Positions 31,744 to 40,744 of a stretch of 64,000 bases of DNA are shown piece by piece. The translations under genes and the position numbers were made by a program. Source of the DNA: Cytophagales bacterium (lineage in GTDB: Bacteria; Bacteroidota; Bacteroidia; Cytophagales; Cyclobacteriaceae); the NCBI GenBank assembly GCA_017303805.1, contig JAFLBQ010000010.1, positions 49,742 to 113,741 of the forward strand. The letters run 5' to 3'. The notes beneath the pieces are model-generated. The model saw only the letters and a list, made by a program, of their open reading frames with translations, searched no databases and had not been told where the DNA came from. Numbering within the stretch: the stretch's first letter is position 1; each line of letters opens with the position of its first letter.

Positions 31744-33102
31744 TTATTCTGGTAATGGGATTGCCGCGGTTTCGCGTTCAAGATTAGCCGTGGCTATAAG
31801 TATTTTGTACTGCGAAACGGCCATGAGCAATTGCGCTGCTGTAAGTTGGGCGCGCGCATCAATCGATTCAATAAAAGTACTGGCGCCTTCTTTATATCCT
31901 TTTTCAATCAGGCGTTCGTAACTCTGGGCTGCGTCTAATTGTTTTTGAGCCGAGAGGTAGTTTTGCCGTGCCGTTAGCAATGCGTTGTACGAAGTACTTA
32001 TACTTAAGTCGAGTTGGGTGGCAACCTGTTGATTTGTAAGTTCACTGGTACGGACTTCCAGTTTAGATTGGGCTATTTTGTTGCGATTGGTAAAGCCGGC
32101 AAACAAGGGCATTTCCAGTTGCACGCCTAATAAATAGTAATTGGCGTTTTGATTGTACCGCATGCGCTCGGCCTGCGCACCCAAATCGGCAAACGCGCTT
32201 ACGCGAGGGGTCCATACGTGGCGATTCATAGCTACAATGGTTTGCTGAATTGTAGTTGCTGTTTCCAGTTGTTTAAGTTCTTCGCGCTGAGCAGCGTTTG
32301 CTTCGGGCAGGGTTTGTAAAAGTGTTGGGCCATCCACCGGGTAGTTGCTATCAATTAAACTTTGCCCATCGCGATTGAGCAAAAAGTTAAAATAGAGTTT
32401 AGCATTTTCTGCCTGGCGGGTAGCATCGGCAAGTTGGGCTTTCATGTTTTCCAACTCACTCTGCGAGCGCAGGATGTAGGCCGGCAATCCTTTTCCGTTT
32501 GCCAGCAGGGCTTCGTTCACACGTTTACTTTCTTCGGCCCGCGTAAGGGCACTCTCGTAAATTTTTATGCTTTGCAACGCAGCCAAATAATTGAAATAAG
32601 CCACCTTAATATTTCGAAGTAACTCGCGCTTGTAAATGGCCACTTCATAACCCTGCATAACGGTTTGCTGCGTCTTTATTTTTTTATTGTAGATCAGGTC
32701 TGTATTTACAAGCGGCATGGAGGTTCGGGCGCGTACATCATAAAAGTCGCGGGGAAAAAAATTCTGATTAACGTTTTCGATGGTTGGAAAATTGGAGCTT
32801 CCCGTTAATTGATTGAGGGTGGTGTAAACCGGGTTTAATAAATCACCTACCGGAAAACTGATGCTCCGGCCTCCGTCACCTGTAGTATAGTTACCTAACA
32901 ACGTAATGCTGGGGCTAAACATGCCGTTGGCAATTTTAAGAGCCAGCATGGCTTTCTCTAAGGCAATGTTTTTTTGCTGTAACACCAGGTTGTTTTTCAA
33001 ACCCTCTGCCAGGTAGCCGTCCAGCGGAGGTTGCGCAAAACTTAATACCGAACTCAGACTAAATAGGGCGATTATCAGGCCGTTAATGAATAGTGTTTTC
33101 AT
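31744..33102 (-). CDS. TolC-family outer-membrane efflux channel
   Basis: A 452-residue protein with a signal peptide ending in VLSFAQ and two long helical OEP repeats containing heptad patterns (for example around residues 180-245 and 390-435). It forms the outer-membrane exit duct of the adjacent RND system. It starts 33 bp after tetR; a palindromic operator fills that gap almost up to the start codon. The order channel-adaptor-pump is common in Bacteroidota. Confidence 0.92.
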   Translation of the reverse strand: MKTLFINGLIIALFSLSSVLSFAQPPLDGYLAEGLKNNLVLQQKNIALEKAMLALKIANGMFSPSITLLGNYTTGDGGRSISFPVGDLLNPVYTTLNQLTGSSNFPTIENVNQNFFPRDFYDVRARTSMPLVNTDLIYNKKIKTQQTVMQGYEVAIYKRELLRNIKVAYFNYLAALQSIKIYESALTRAEESKRVNEALLANGKGLPAYILRSQSELENMKAQLADATRQAENAKLYFNFLLNRDGQSLIDSNYPVDGPTLLQTLPEANAAQREELKQLETATTIQQTIVAMNRHVWTPRVSAFADLGAQAERMRYNQNANYYLLGVQLEMPLFAGFTNRNKIAQSKLEVRTSELTNQQVATQLDLSISTSYNALLTARQNYLSAQKQLDAAQSYERLIEKGYKEGASTFIESIDARAQLTAAQLLMAVSQYKILIATANLERETAAIPLPE

Positions 33103-33104
33103 AG

Positions 33105-33117
33105 TGAACAGTGTTCA
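33105..33117. promoter_or_regulatory. TetR operator 1 (between tetR and tolC)
   Basis: The perfect palindrome TGAACA-G-TGTTCA lies 2 bp upstream of the tolC start codon. Its first 11 bases recur upstream of tetR (33799-33811), so both are probably bound by the neighbouring TetR protein. Confidence 0.65.
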
Positions 33118-33135
33118 TTTTAGAGAAAAATTTTT

Positions 33136-33771
33136 TTAGGTTTTTAGTTTTTCGGCAACGGTTACAAAGGTTTCGAATGTGGACGACATGAGTTGATCCA
33201 GGTTCAAATCGCTAAACTTGGCAGCGCCCACATGCTCCAGGTGTCCGGTTAAACGCAGGGTACACAAGCCATGCATCATGCTCCAGATCATAAAAGACAT
33301 TTGCTCCGCATTAAATCCGGTAAAGTAGCCAACGGTTTGGCATTCTTTAACGGTTTGCAAAAGTATATCAAACGCGCGGTCGCCTTCATCCCATTCTTCA
33401 AAGCAATTGGCCACGTGCTTTAAAGGCTCTTCCATATTGAACAAAAGGGTGTAGATATCAGGGTTTTGCAAGGCAAATTGAATGTACGCCCGGCCCATGC
33501 CTTTCAATCGCTCAAACGGGTGGTTGATATGATTTAACACTTCAAAATGACCCACCAACAGTTTAAACCCTTCGCGGTGAAGGGCATGTACTATTTCGTT
33601 TTTATCTTTATAGTACAGATAAATCGTTGCCGGACTGTATTCTATTTTATCGGCAATGGCCCGAATAGAAGTTGCCTCCAATCCCTTTTCTGCAAACAGT
33701 GTTTTGGCGGCATCTAAGATCTCCCGTTTCAGGTCTTCCTTGTGGCGTTCTTTTCTTTCGGCTACTCCCAT
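33136..33771 (-). CDS. TetR-family repressor of the RND efflux operon
   Basis: A 211-residue regulator. The DNA-binding domain occupies residues 10-60 (ILDAAKTLFAEKGLEATSIRAIADKIEYSPATIYLYYKDK), with a helical ligand domain after it. I start at the ATG at 33771 (MGVAERKERHKED). A longer frame to 33840 would translate through the palindromic operator at 33799-33811 and adds an unrelated peptide. It is the first gene of the efflux operon and should repress it until a pump substrate binds. Two near-identical palindromes, one upstream of tetR and one upstream of tolC, fit autoregulation. Confidence 0.9.
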   Translation of the reverse strand: MGVAERKERHKEDLKREILDAAKTLFAEKGLEATSIRAIADKIEYSPATIYLYYKDKNEIVHALHREGFKLLVGHFEVLNHINHPFERLKGMGRAYIQFALQNPDIYTLLFNMEEPLKHVANCFEEWDEGDRAFDILLQTVKECQTVGYFTGFNAEQMSFMIWSMMHGLCTLRLTGHLEHVGAAKFSDLNLDQLMSSTFETFVTVAEKLKT

Positions 33772-33791
33772 GATGTTTGCAAAGAAAACGG

Positions 33792-33818
33792 AAAATACTG
33801 AACAGTGTTTAGTATTTT
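33792..33818. promoter_or_regulatory. TetR operator 2 (upstream of tetR)
   Basis: An imperfect palindrome with 13-bp arms and one mismatch, centred on G33805; its core TGAACAGTGTTTA (33799-33811) differs in one base from operator 1. It lies 21-47 bp upstream of the tetR start, where it would overlap the promoter of the efflux operon. Confidence 0.7.
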
Positions 33819-33973
33819 TTAATTTTTTTTGTGAATGCACTAATGGAGGTTAAAAACAAGGTTTTTTTTTAGGAGGCCCCACTTAAATTAAAAATCATGG
33901 CCCCAATGGGTTGTTATTATTCGGGCAATTTTCGGATTTGAAAACCCCCGCAGATATTTACACCTTTAGTGAT

Positions 33974-35884
33974 ATGAGCGTAAGGAGTAAATGTGTGTTG
34001 ACTGGAATTTTAGTGCTGGTAGTAATAGCTGGCAGCGATTTGTGGGCACAAACTGCCGTTACTACCGATTTGGTAGAAGAAAGGATTTTCTTATTGAACG
34101 ACCTGGAGTTTCTCCTCGATCCCACCAATCAGGTAACATTTGATCAGATCAATTCTCCGCACTACCAAAATCAATTTGTTCGCAGAAGTGGCTATCAGAA
34201 TAAAGACTACCGTTCGGGCGAGTCGTACTGGATTCGGTTTGCAGTTAATCATGTACGCACCGAGAAGGTGTGGCTGATAGAGTTTTACGATCAGACCATC
34301 GATCACGTAGAAGCCTACATTCCCCGGCCCGATGGCGGGCATGACAGGCGCGTGATGGGCGATGCCTATCCGTTTAACCAGCGCACCTATGCCCATAAAA
34401 ATTTCGAAGTGCAATTGTATCCCTTCGAGCCCTCGGTACAGTATTATTATTTCAAAGTAAAGTCGCACGAGTTTGCAGACATCCGCATAGCCTTTCGGTC
34501 GGCTAATCGGTTTATCTCTTACGCACTTAACGAATATTTTTTGTTTGGCACCTTTTACGGAATGATTTTGATTATTGCACTGTACAACTTCCTTGTGTTT
34601 CTGGCTATTCGGGAGATTAAGTACATCTACTATATATTTTATATAGTGAGTGTAGCGCTCTATGCCATTAGCCTGGATGGCGTTGGCTTTCAATACCTAT
34701 GGCCCAACTTTCCGCAATGGAACGATTATGCCTCGGGTATTTTCCTTTACTCCGTTATGCTATGGGCGCTTATTTTTACCCGCAGGTTTTTAAGTACCCG
34801 CACCAAAAGCCCCCGGCTCGATCTGGCCTTAAAGATTATGATTGGTGTGCGCACTGCCGTGTTTCTTTTCGAATTGTTTTTTTATCCCGAGTTTTTTGCC
34901 TTCCGGTTTATCGAAATCATTCCGCTTTCGCTGATTTATTTTTCAGGGGTTTATGTGCTTACCCGCGGGTACCGGCCGGCCCGGTATTTTGTTATTGCAT
35001 TTGGCCTGCTTTTGATCGGGTTCTTTATTCGCACCCTGGTATTTTTTAACATCATTGCACTTACCACCGTATCGCACTACAGCCTGCACTTCAGCTTTGT
35101 AATCGAAATGCTGTTTCTAACCTTTGCCTTGGGCGATCGCATCACCATTCTAAAGGATAACCGCGATCGGGCTTTGCGCAGAATCATTCATCAGCACGAA
35201 GTAAACATGGCGTTGAAGGATAAAGTTACCCGCGAGTTAGAGGAAAAGGTACAAGAACGTACAGCCGAGCTGAACCAGAAAAACGAAGAGTTGGCGGCCA
35301 GCAATACCCGACTTGTACAGCAAACACACGAGATTAACCAAATCAATTCTGTTCTTGATCTGGATAACTGGAAACTCAAGAACAAGATAAAAGTGGTGTT
35401 GGAAGAGCGGTTATTGGATAAAACGATGGATTACGATGAATTCAAAACACTTTACCCGGATGCTCTTGCCTGTTATCGGTTTTTAGAAGAGTTAAAATGG
35501 CAACATGGCTTTGCATGCGGTAAGTGTGGCAACTCGAAATACTTTGAGGGCACCCAGAAGTTTGCGCGCAGGTGCACGCGCTGCGGGTACAACGAGTCCA
35601 TTACTGCCTACACGCTCTTTCAAGGTCTTAAGTTTCCGATTGAGAAAGCCTTCTACATTGCCTACCTGGCTGTGGCTGGAAAAAAATCGATAACGCTGGA
35701 AGCTCTGGCCCTTCAACTGGAAATTGGGGTAAACGCAGTGTGGGGCTTCCGCAAGAAAGTGCACGACCGCATCGACCATCTTTCTCAAACCGGTACGGCT
35801 GTGCAGATTTCAAGGTGGGAGGAGGTAATTCTTGATCGGAAGCACTCCAAACCAGCAAAAAGCGCGGTCAAAATGCAGCACTAG
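33974..35884 (+). CDS. 7TM-DISM membrane sensor fused to an IS1595-transposase-type zinc ribbon/HTH
   Basis: A 636-residue protein, started at the ATG at 33974, which opens a signal peptide ending in SDLWAQ. Residues 30-175 or so are a periplasmic 7TMR-DISMED2-like beta domain (GESYWIRFAVNH, then YYYFKVKSHEF). Residues 185-390 form seven membrane helices. A coiled coil covers about 395-475 (ELEEKVQERTAELNQKNEEL). The C-terminus is not a kinase or LytTR domain. Instead DEFKTLYPDALACYRFLEELKW leads into a zinc ribbon with Cys515/Cys518 and Cys534/Cys537, then a helix-turn-helix region (KKSITLEALALQLEIGVNAVW). This matches the N-terminal module of IS1595/ISXO2 transposases. The DDE catalytic domain is absent. 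I infer a membrane-tethered regulator of the SusCD locus that follows 248 bp downstream. Confidence 0.82.
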   Translation: MSVRSKCVLTGILVLVVIAGSDLWAQTAVTTDLVEERIFLLNDLEFLLDPTNQVTFDQINSPHYQNQFVRRSGYQNKDYRSGESYWIRFAVNHVRTEKVWLIEFYDQTIDHVEAYIPRPDGGHDRRVMGDAYPFNQRTYAHKNFEVQLYPFEPSVQYYYFKVKSHEFADIRIAFRSANRFISYALNEYFLFGTFYGMILIIALYNFLVFLAIREIKYIYYIFYIVSVALYAISLDGVGFQYLWPNFPQWNDYASGIFLYSVMLWALIFTRRFLSTRTKSPRLDLALKIMIGVRTAVFLFELFFYPEFFAFRFIEIIPLSLIYFSGVYVLTRGYRPARYFVIAFGLLLIGFFIRTLVFFNIIALTTVSHYSLHFSFVIEMLFLTFALGDRITILKDNRDRALRRIIHQHEVNMALKDKVTRELEEKVQERTAELNQKNEELAASNTRLVQQTHEINQINSVLDLDNWKLKNKIKVVLEERLLDKTMDYDEFKTLYPDALACYRFLEELKWQHGFACGKCGNSKYFEGTQKFARRCTRCGYNESITAYTLFQGLKFPIEKAFYIAYLAVAGKKSITLEALALQLEIGVNAVWGFRKKVHDRIDHLSQTGTAVQISRWEEVILDRKHSKPAKSAVKMQH

Positions 35885-36132
35885 AAATCGATTTCTGAAT
35901 TTCAGCGTTTGGAAAGGTTTTCGGCTAAATGTTTTTATTCCGAAAATTTGTTCCCCAGTATCGGCAAATTGTGCCTGAAATCGTTTGTAATCAATGTTTT
36001 TATTAGATAAAAAAGGCAAAATTGCAACTCCCAGTTTGCGGTATCAATTTGCCTTGTTTCGGGTAAAATATTACTTGTTATAGTTGCTTTTATCAAAATT
36101 AGCTAAGCGAATAACTAAAATATCGCCTGCTT
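35883..36132 (+). promoter_or_regulatory. Upstream region of susC with repeated operator-like motifs
   Basis: This gap between the membrane regulator and susC contains several repeats. A perfect 14-bp palindrome AGAAATCGATTTCT (35883-35896) overlaps the regulator's stop codon. A 12-bp direct repeat AATGTTTTTATT lies at 35928-35939 and 35993-36004. GGCAAATTG-like motifs lie at 35963-35971 (plus), 36015-36024 (plus, one extra A) and 36045-36053 (minus). TATAGTTG at 36079-36086 is a 7/8 match to the -7 promoter box. Confidence 0.45.
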
Positions 36133-39100
36133 ATGATAAGAAAACTACTATTAACTACTTTGTTTTCAGCGTTTTTGCTGGGAACAGCATTAGCACAAGA
36201 CCGGGTTGTTTCAGGTAGGGTAACCTCTTCTGACGATGGCTCAGCGCTTCCGGGAGTAAGTGTGTTGGTACAAGGTACAACTAAAGGTACTGCAACAGAT
36301 GCCAACGGTTCTTATTCTCTAACCTTAAATCAGGGCGAGAATACCCTGGTTTTTAGTTTTATCGGGTATAAAACGGTTGTAATTCCGGTAGGCTCACAAT
36401 CAACCCTCGATATTTCGCTTCAAACAGATATTACGGCTCTGGAGGAAGTGGTAGTAGTAGGGTACGGAGTGCAGAAGGAAAAAGACCTGACCTCAGCTAT
36501 CAAAACCATCCGCTCGGAAGAACTTTCCAAAACTCCTCAAGGCCAGGCAATGCAGGCTTTGCAAGGTAAAGTTCCGGGCTTGCAAATAGTTAATAATGGT
36601 GCCCCGGGAGTTTCGCCCACAGTACGCATTCGTGGTATCGGCTCATTTCCTGGGTCGGGTAATACCAATCCATTATATGTAGTAGATGGAATGTTTTTCG
36701 ATAACATCGATTTTCTGAATCCATCTGATATCGAGTCGATCTCGGTTATGAAAGATGCTTCGGCTGCTGCCATTTATGGAGTGCGTGCAGCAAACGGGGT
36801 GGTGTTGATTACCACCAAATCGGGTAATAAAAATATGGCACCCGAAATTACCTACGAAGGCTACTACGGAACTCAGATTGCACAGAACGTATTGAAGATG
36901 GCAAACGCAGAGCAGTTTACCAACATGGCTCTTGAGTCCGGAGTACCGGCCGATGCCCAATACATTCAAAATGCAATGCAGCGCTATGGTCGTAGCCGCG
37001 TAAATCCCAACGTGCCTGATGTAAATACAGATTGGTACAAAGAAATTTTAAGACCGGCCGGCATTCAAAACCACAGTATTAACCTTGCCGGTGGCGATAA
37101 GAAAGCAACCTATGCCGTAGGTACCAACTATTTTGGTCAAGATGGTATTCTTGATATGAAAAACAGCTACGAGCGGTTTAACCTGCGCATGAAGGTAGAT
37201 TACAATGCAACAGACTGGTTAACAGTTGGCGGTAATGTAATCATCAGCAACGCCACTAAATACGATGCAGCCGCTTCAGCCTGGAACGTAGCCTACTTTG
37301 CCGTTCCGGTAATGCCTGTTTTTGATGAACAAAACATTAACGCAGTGCCCACCCGCTACGCCAGTGCACAAACACTCGGCTATCGCGATGGCAAGAACCC
37401 ATTCCCCTACATGGACTTTTCGCAAAACATGCAGCGCATTCGCAAAGTGTTGGCCAATTTCTATGTGAAGTTCGATCTGATGCCGGAAACTCCCAATAAG
37501 TTGACTTTCATGTCTTCTTATAATAACGGTTCTACTTACCTCAACACCCGCAATGTGGGCTTGCCTTATTTTGTGAGCGATGCCTTGCAACGCAATGTTT
37601 CATCTATCTCGAAAAGCAACGATACCTACTTCAACCAGATTTGGGATAACGTACTAACTTTTAACGAATCGTTTGGCGATCATAACATTACGGCTATGGC
37701 CGGTGCTTCCTTCCGCGATGAAGCATGGGAATTTTTGACTGCGTCTGCAACCGACCTGATTACACCCGACCAGATTAATTCGTGGTACATTAGCCGAACC
37801 AATGCACCCGCCAATACCCGCACTACCTACGATGACGGTACGCGTCAATACGGAATGTCTTACTTCGGTCGGGTTGCCTATAACTTCAAAGACAAATACC
37901 TGCTGTATGGAACCATGCGTGCCGATGGTACAAGCAAGTACCAGGAAAAATGGGGTTACTTCCCCAGCGTAGGTGCCGGTTGGGTAGTTTCTGAAGAAAG
38001 CTTTATGAACTTGCCTGCCATCAATTACCTTAAATTACGGGGTAGCTGGGGCCGCTTAGGAAACAGCAGCGTTGCTGCCAGCGATGGAAGCTTTACCACC
38101 AGCACAGTGAACGTAGCGATTGACGGAGTGCAGCGTGCAGGTTCGCTTGCCAGCAACACCTTTACCTATTTAAAATGGGAGGTTGTAGAAGAAACCAATG
38201 TGGGCTTAACTGCCAATGTACTTAATAACAAACTCAGCATAGATGCCGACTATTTTATCCGCGATACGAAAGACGCGGTAATTCCGGTACAAGTACCCTT
38301 AACAGGCGGTACTGTAAGACGCCAGGTAGGTGTTATTCGCAATTCAGGCTTTGAACTGGCCTTGAACTGGAACGATAATATTGGCTCCGACATCAAATAC
38401 AATGTGGGTGTTAATATTGGTACGCTTAAAAATCAGGCGCGCGATCTTTATGGTCAGGAATACATTGACGGTGGCTCTGCCGAGTTTCGTCAGCGCACCA
38501 TAATCGGCAACCCGCTTGCTGCCTTCTATGGTTACGAAGTATTGGGTGTTTACCAGACTGCCGAAGAAGTGGCAGCCGATCCTACTGCAGTAGCTCAAGG
38601 TGGTATTGTACCGGGCGACTTTAAATACAAAGATCAAAATGGCGATGGTGTAATAAACGATGCCGACCGCGTGGTGCTGGGTTCTTACCTGCCCAAGTTT
38701 AGCTACGGTGTTAACCTGGGTGCGAGCTACAGAAACTTCGACCTTTCAGTTAACCTGATGGGACAAAACGGTAATAAAATTCTAAACCGCAAGCGCGGAG
38801 AAATTATCTGGACACCCGATGGCAACATGGATGCAGACCTTGCTACCAACCGGTGGCACGGTGCAGGCACTTCCAATAAGTACCCATCGGCAGCAGGCTT
38901 GCGCAAAAGCTGGAACCAGAAAATGAGCGATTACTTCGTGGAAGACGGCTCGTTCTTCCGGATTCAAAATATAAGTCTTGCGTACAACCTGCGCGGCAAA
39001 GAGTTGTTGGGTATCAAAGTTCCGCAAACCCGCATTTCGTTTACAGCCGAGCGCCCACTTACCGTATTCAAGTACAACGGCTTTAACCCCGAAGTGGAGA

Positions 39101-39168
39101 ACGGCATCGATACGCAAACCTACCCGATACCGGCTGTTTATACCGTGGGTCTGAATGTTAAATTTTAA
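36133..39168 (+). CDS. susC: SusC/RagA-family TonB-dependent outer-membrane transporter
   Basis: A 1011-residue TonB-dependent receptor with a signal peptide ending in GTALAQ. A carboxypeptidase-regulatory-like domain spans about residues 24-100 (VSGRVTSSDDGSALPGVSV). The SusC-type motif EEVVVVGYG (residues 104-112) follows, then the plug (VRIRGIGSF, NPLYVVDGMF, KDASAAAIYG) and a 22-strand barrel to the end. It imports oligosaccharides bound by the SusD partner, which starts 14 bp downstream. The rest of the locus (GH144 and GH3) suggests beta-1,2-gluco-oligosaccharides as cargo. It has no N-terminal anti-sigma-interaction (STN) domain, so it is probably not itself an ECF-sigma transducer. 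Confidence 0.95.
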   Translation: MIRKLLLTTLFSAFLLGTALAQDRVVSGRVTSSDDGSALPGVSVLVQGTTKGTATDANGSYSLTLNQGENTLVFSFIGYKTVVIPVGSQSTLDISLQTDITALEEVVVVGYGVQKEKDLTSAIKTIRSEELSKTPQGQAMQALQGKVPGLQIVNNGAPGVSPTVRIRGIGSFPGSGNTNPLYVVDGMFFDNIDFLNPSDIESISVMKDASAAAIYGVRAANGVVLITTKSGNKNMAPEITYEGYYGTQIAQNVLKMANAEQFTNMALESGVPADAQYIQNAMQRYGRSRVNPNVPDVNTDWYKEILRPAGIQNHSINLAGGDKKATYAVGTNYFGQDGILDMKNSYERFNLRMKVDYNATDWLTVGGNVIISNATKYDAAASAWNVAYFAVPVMPVFDEQNINAVPTRYASAQTLGYRDGKNPFPYMDFSQNMQRIRKVLANFYVKFDLMPETPNKLTFMSSYNNGSTYLNTRNVGLPYFVSDALQRNVSSISKSNDTYFNQIWDNVLTFNESFGDHNITAMAGASFRDEAWEFLTASATDLITPDQINSWYISRTNAPANTRTTYDDGTRQYGMSYFGRVAYNFKDKYLLYGTMRADGTSKYQEKWGYFPSVGAGWVVSEESFMNLPAINYLKLRGSWGRLGNSSVAASDGSFTTSTVNVAIDGVQRAGSLASNTFTYLKWEVVEETNVGLTANVLNNKLSIDADYFIRDTKDAVIPVQVPLTGGTVRRQVGVIRNSGFELALNWNDNIGSDIKYNVGVNIGTLKNQARDLYGQEYIDGGSAEFRQRTIIGNPLAAFYGYEVLGVYQTAEEVAADPTAVAQGGIVPGDFKYKDQNGDGVINDADRVVLGSYLPKFSYGVNLGASYRNFDLSVNLMGQNGNKILNRKRGEIIWTPDGNMDADLATNRWHGAGTSNKYPSAAGLRKSWNQKMSDYFVEDGSFFRIQNISLAYNLRGKELLGIKVPQTRISFTAERPLTVFKYNGFNPEVENGIDTQTYPIPAVYTVGLNVKF

Positions 39169-39182
39169 TTAAAGACACAGTT

Positions 39183-40724
39183 ATGAAAATGACTAATAAA
39201 TTTTTAAAAGCAGTAGCATTCGGAGCAGTTCTGTTCTCGGCTACGTCCTGTCATGACTTATTGAACGAGCCACCTGAAAACACTTCGTTTGTGGCCGATA
39301 CCGACTACACCAACACCGACAACATGATTTTACCGTTGTTGGGTGCCTATGGAAATTTCTATAGCCGTGGTTGGGAAGATTTTCCGCTTATTTCGGTGCG
39401 TGGCGATGATGTGAATGCCGGTGGCCTGGGCGATCAGCAACCGTATGCCGATACTGATAATTATACCTACGACCAGGGTTATTGGATGTACAATTCGGTT
39501 TGGCAGAATTTTTTCGGTGATATTATCCGGTTTCATTCTGCTATGGAACAAATTGCCTTGTACAAAGTACATGCGCCTAACCCGGCTGTGGCCGATCAAT
39601 ACATTGCCGAAATAAAAGTGTTGCGGGCGTTTATGTTGCTCAACTTATCGCGCGTGTGGGGTAAAGTTTTTATTCCAACTTCCTCCGATCCGTCCGAGAT
39701 TCTGGTAGCTAACCTGGCAACCAAAGACGAAGTGATGCAACATATTTCGGAGCAGATGGATCAGGCAATTCCGTTATTACCAAACCTTCGCCCCAACCAG
39801 CGCACCGATGTGCGTGGCGGAGTAACACGGCATACGGCATTAGCTATTAAGGCACTGGCTAACCTTGAATTAAAGAACTACCAGGGCGTGGCCGATGCAA
39901 CCTCGCAAATCATTAGTTCCAACCTGTTCACGTTGCATAGCGATTACTATCAATTATTCAAGCTGGCCGGTAAGTTGAACAACGAAAATTTACTGGAACT
40001 TCAGTATTCAGATTTTGGCCAGGGTTCCGGTCCTAACATTTCGTACTTGTTTGCATTCTTTGGTCCGCAAAACTGGACTCCGCAAGTTACAGGCTCGGGC
40101 GGTGGCTGGGGTTTTTATGAACCCAGCATGAAGTACATCAAGTTTATGCTTGATCGTAACGAAACTGTGCGCTTAGAAACGAGTGTAATTTTTACTAACC
40201 GCGGTATCAATGCCATCAAAGCAGATCCTAATTATGCCACCTTGCCTGCATGGATAACCAATACCACTCGTGAAAATGATCGCTTTAACGATTACCCACG
40301 GGCTATGTTTGCCAGTGGTAAGCATTACCTGCCCTCTACGCAGCTTACTACGGGGCGCACCGATTACGGTACCAATAAAAACTTTACCTGCATCCGGTAC
40401 TCAGAAATTCTGTTAATGCATGCCGAAGCATTAACCCGTGGTGCAACCAGTTCGGCTATGACGGCCGATGCGGCTGTTAACCTGGTGCGCAACCGCGTAA
40501 GTTTGAGCAGCCTGAGCAGCGTTACCTCACAACAGGTAATGGACGAAAAATTTGCTGAGTTAGCAATGGAGTGGGGAACACGCTACTACGACCTGATCCG
40601 GTTAGGTAACCTGAACGAGCTGAACTACGATGGCAGAACGTTTACGGCAAATAAAACTTATTTGCCATACCCACAAAATCAGATAGACCAGTTGCCTGCT
40701 TTGCGCACCGCCAACAATAACTAA
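39183..40724 (+). CDS. susD: SusD/RagB-family glycan-binding lipoprotein
   Basis: A 513-residue surface lipoprotein (lipobox FSATSC, Cys23) with the SusD tetratricopeptide-like helical fold: the N-terminal motif LLNEPPENTSF, AEIKVLRAFMLLNLSRVWG, and the C-terminal signature CIRYSEILLMHAEAL followed by MEWGTRYYDLIRLG. It caps the SusC barrel and binds the incoming glycan. It is cotranscribed with susC and with the double-LamG lipoprotein 20 bp downstream. Confidence 0.95.
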   Translation: MKMTNKFLKAVAFGAVLFSATSCHDLLNEPPENTSFVADTDYTNTDNMILPLLGAYGNFYSRGWEDFPLISVRGDDVNAGGLGDQQPYADTDNYTYDQGYWMYNSVWQNFFGDIIRFHSAMEQIALYKVHAPNPAVADQYIAEIKVLRAFMLLNLSRVWGKVFIPTSSDPSEILVANLATKDEVMQHISEQMDQAIPLLPNLRPNQRTDVRGGVTRHTALAIKALANLELKNYQGVADATSQIISSNLFTLHSDYYQLFKLAGKLNNENLLELQYSDFGQGSGPNISYLFAFFGPQNWTPQVTGSGGGWGFYEPSMKYIKFMLDRNETVRLETSVIFTNRGINAIKADPNYATLPAWITNTTRENDRFNDYPRAMFASGKHYLPSTQLTTGRTDYGTNKNFTCIRYSEILLMHAEALTRGATSSAMTADAAVNLVRNRVSLSSLSSVTSQQVMDEKFAELAMEWGTRYYDLIRLGNLNELNYDGRTFTANKTYLPYPQNQIDQLPALRTANNN

Positions 40725-40744
40725 GCAATCTCAATTAAAAGAAA

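Noticed and set aside
33772-33840. Longer TetR start at 33840
   Set aside because: The extra 23 residues are not TetR-like and would be encoded by the palindromic operator; the ATG at 33771 gives a standard TetR N-terminus.
35400-35884. IS1595-family insertion sequence or transposase remnant
   Set aside because: The zinc-ribbon/HTH part is in frame with a complete 7TM-DISM protein. No DDE domain, terminal inverted repeats or target duplication were seen, so it is treated as a fusion protein domain and not as a mobile element.
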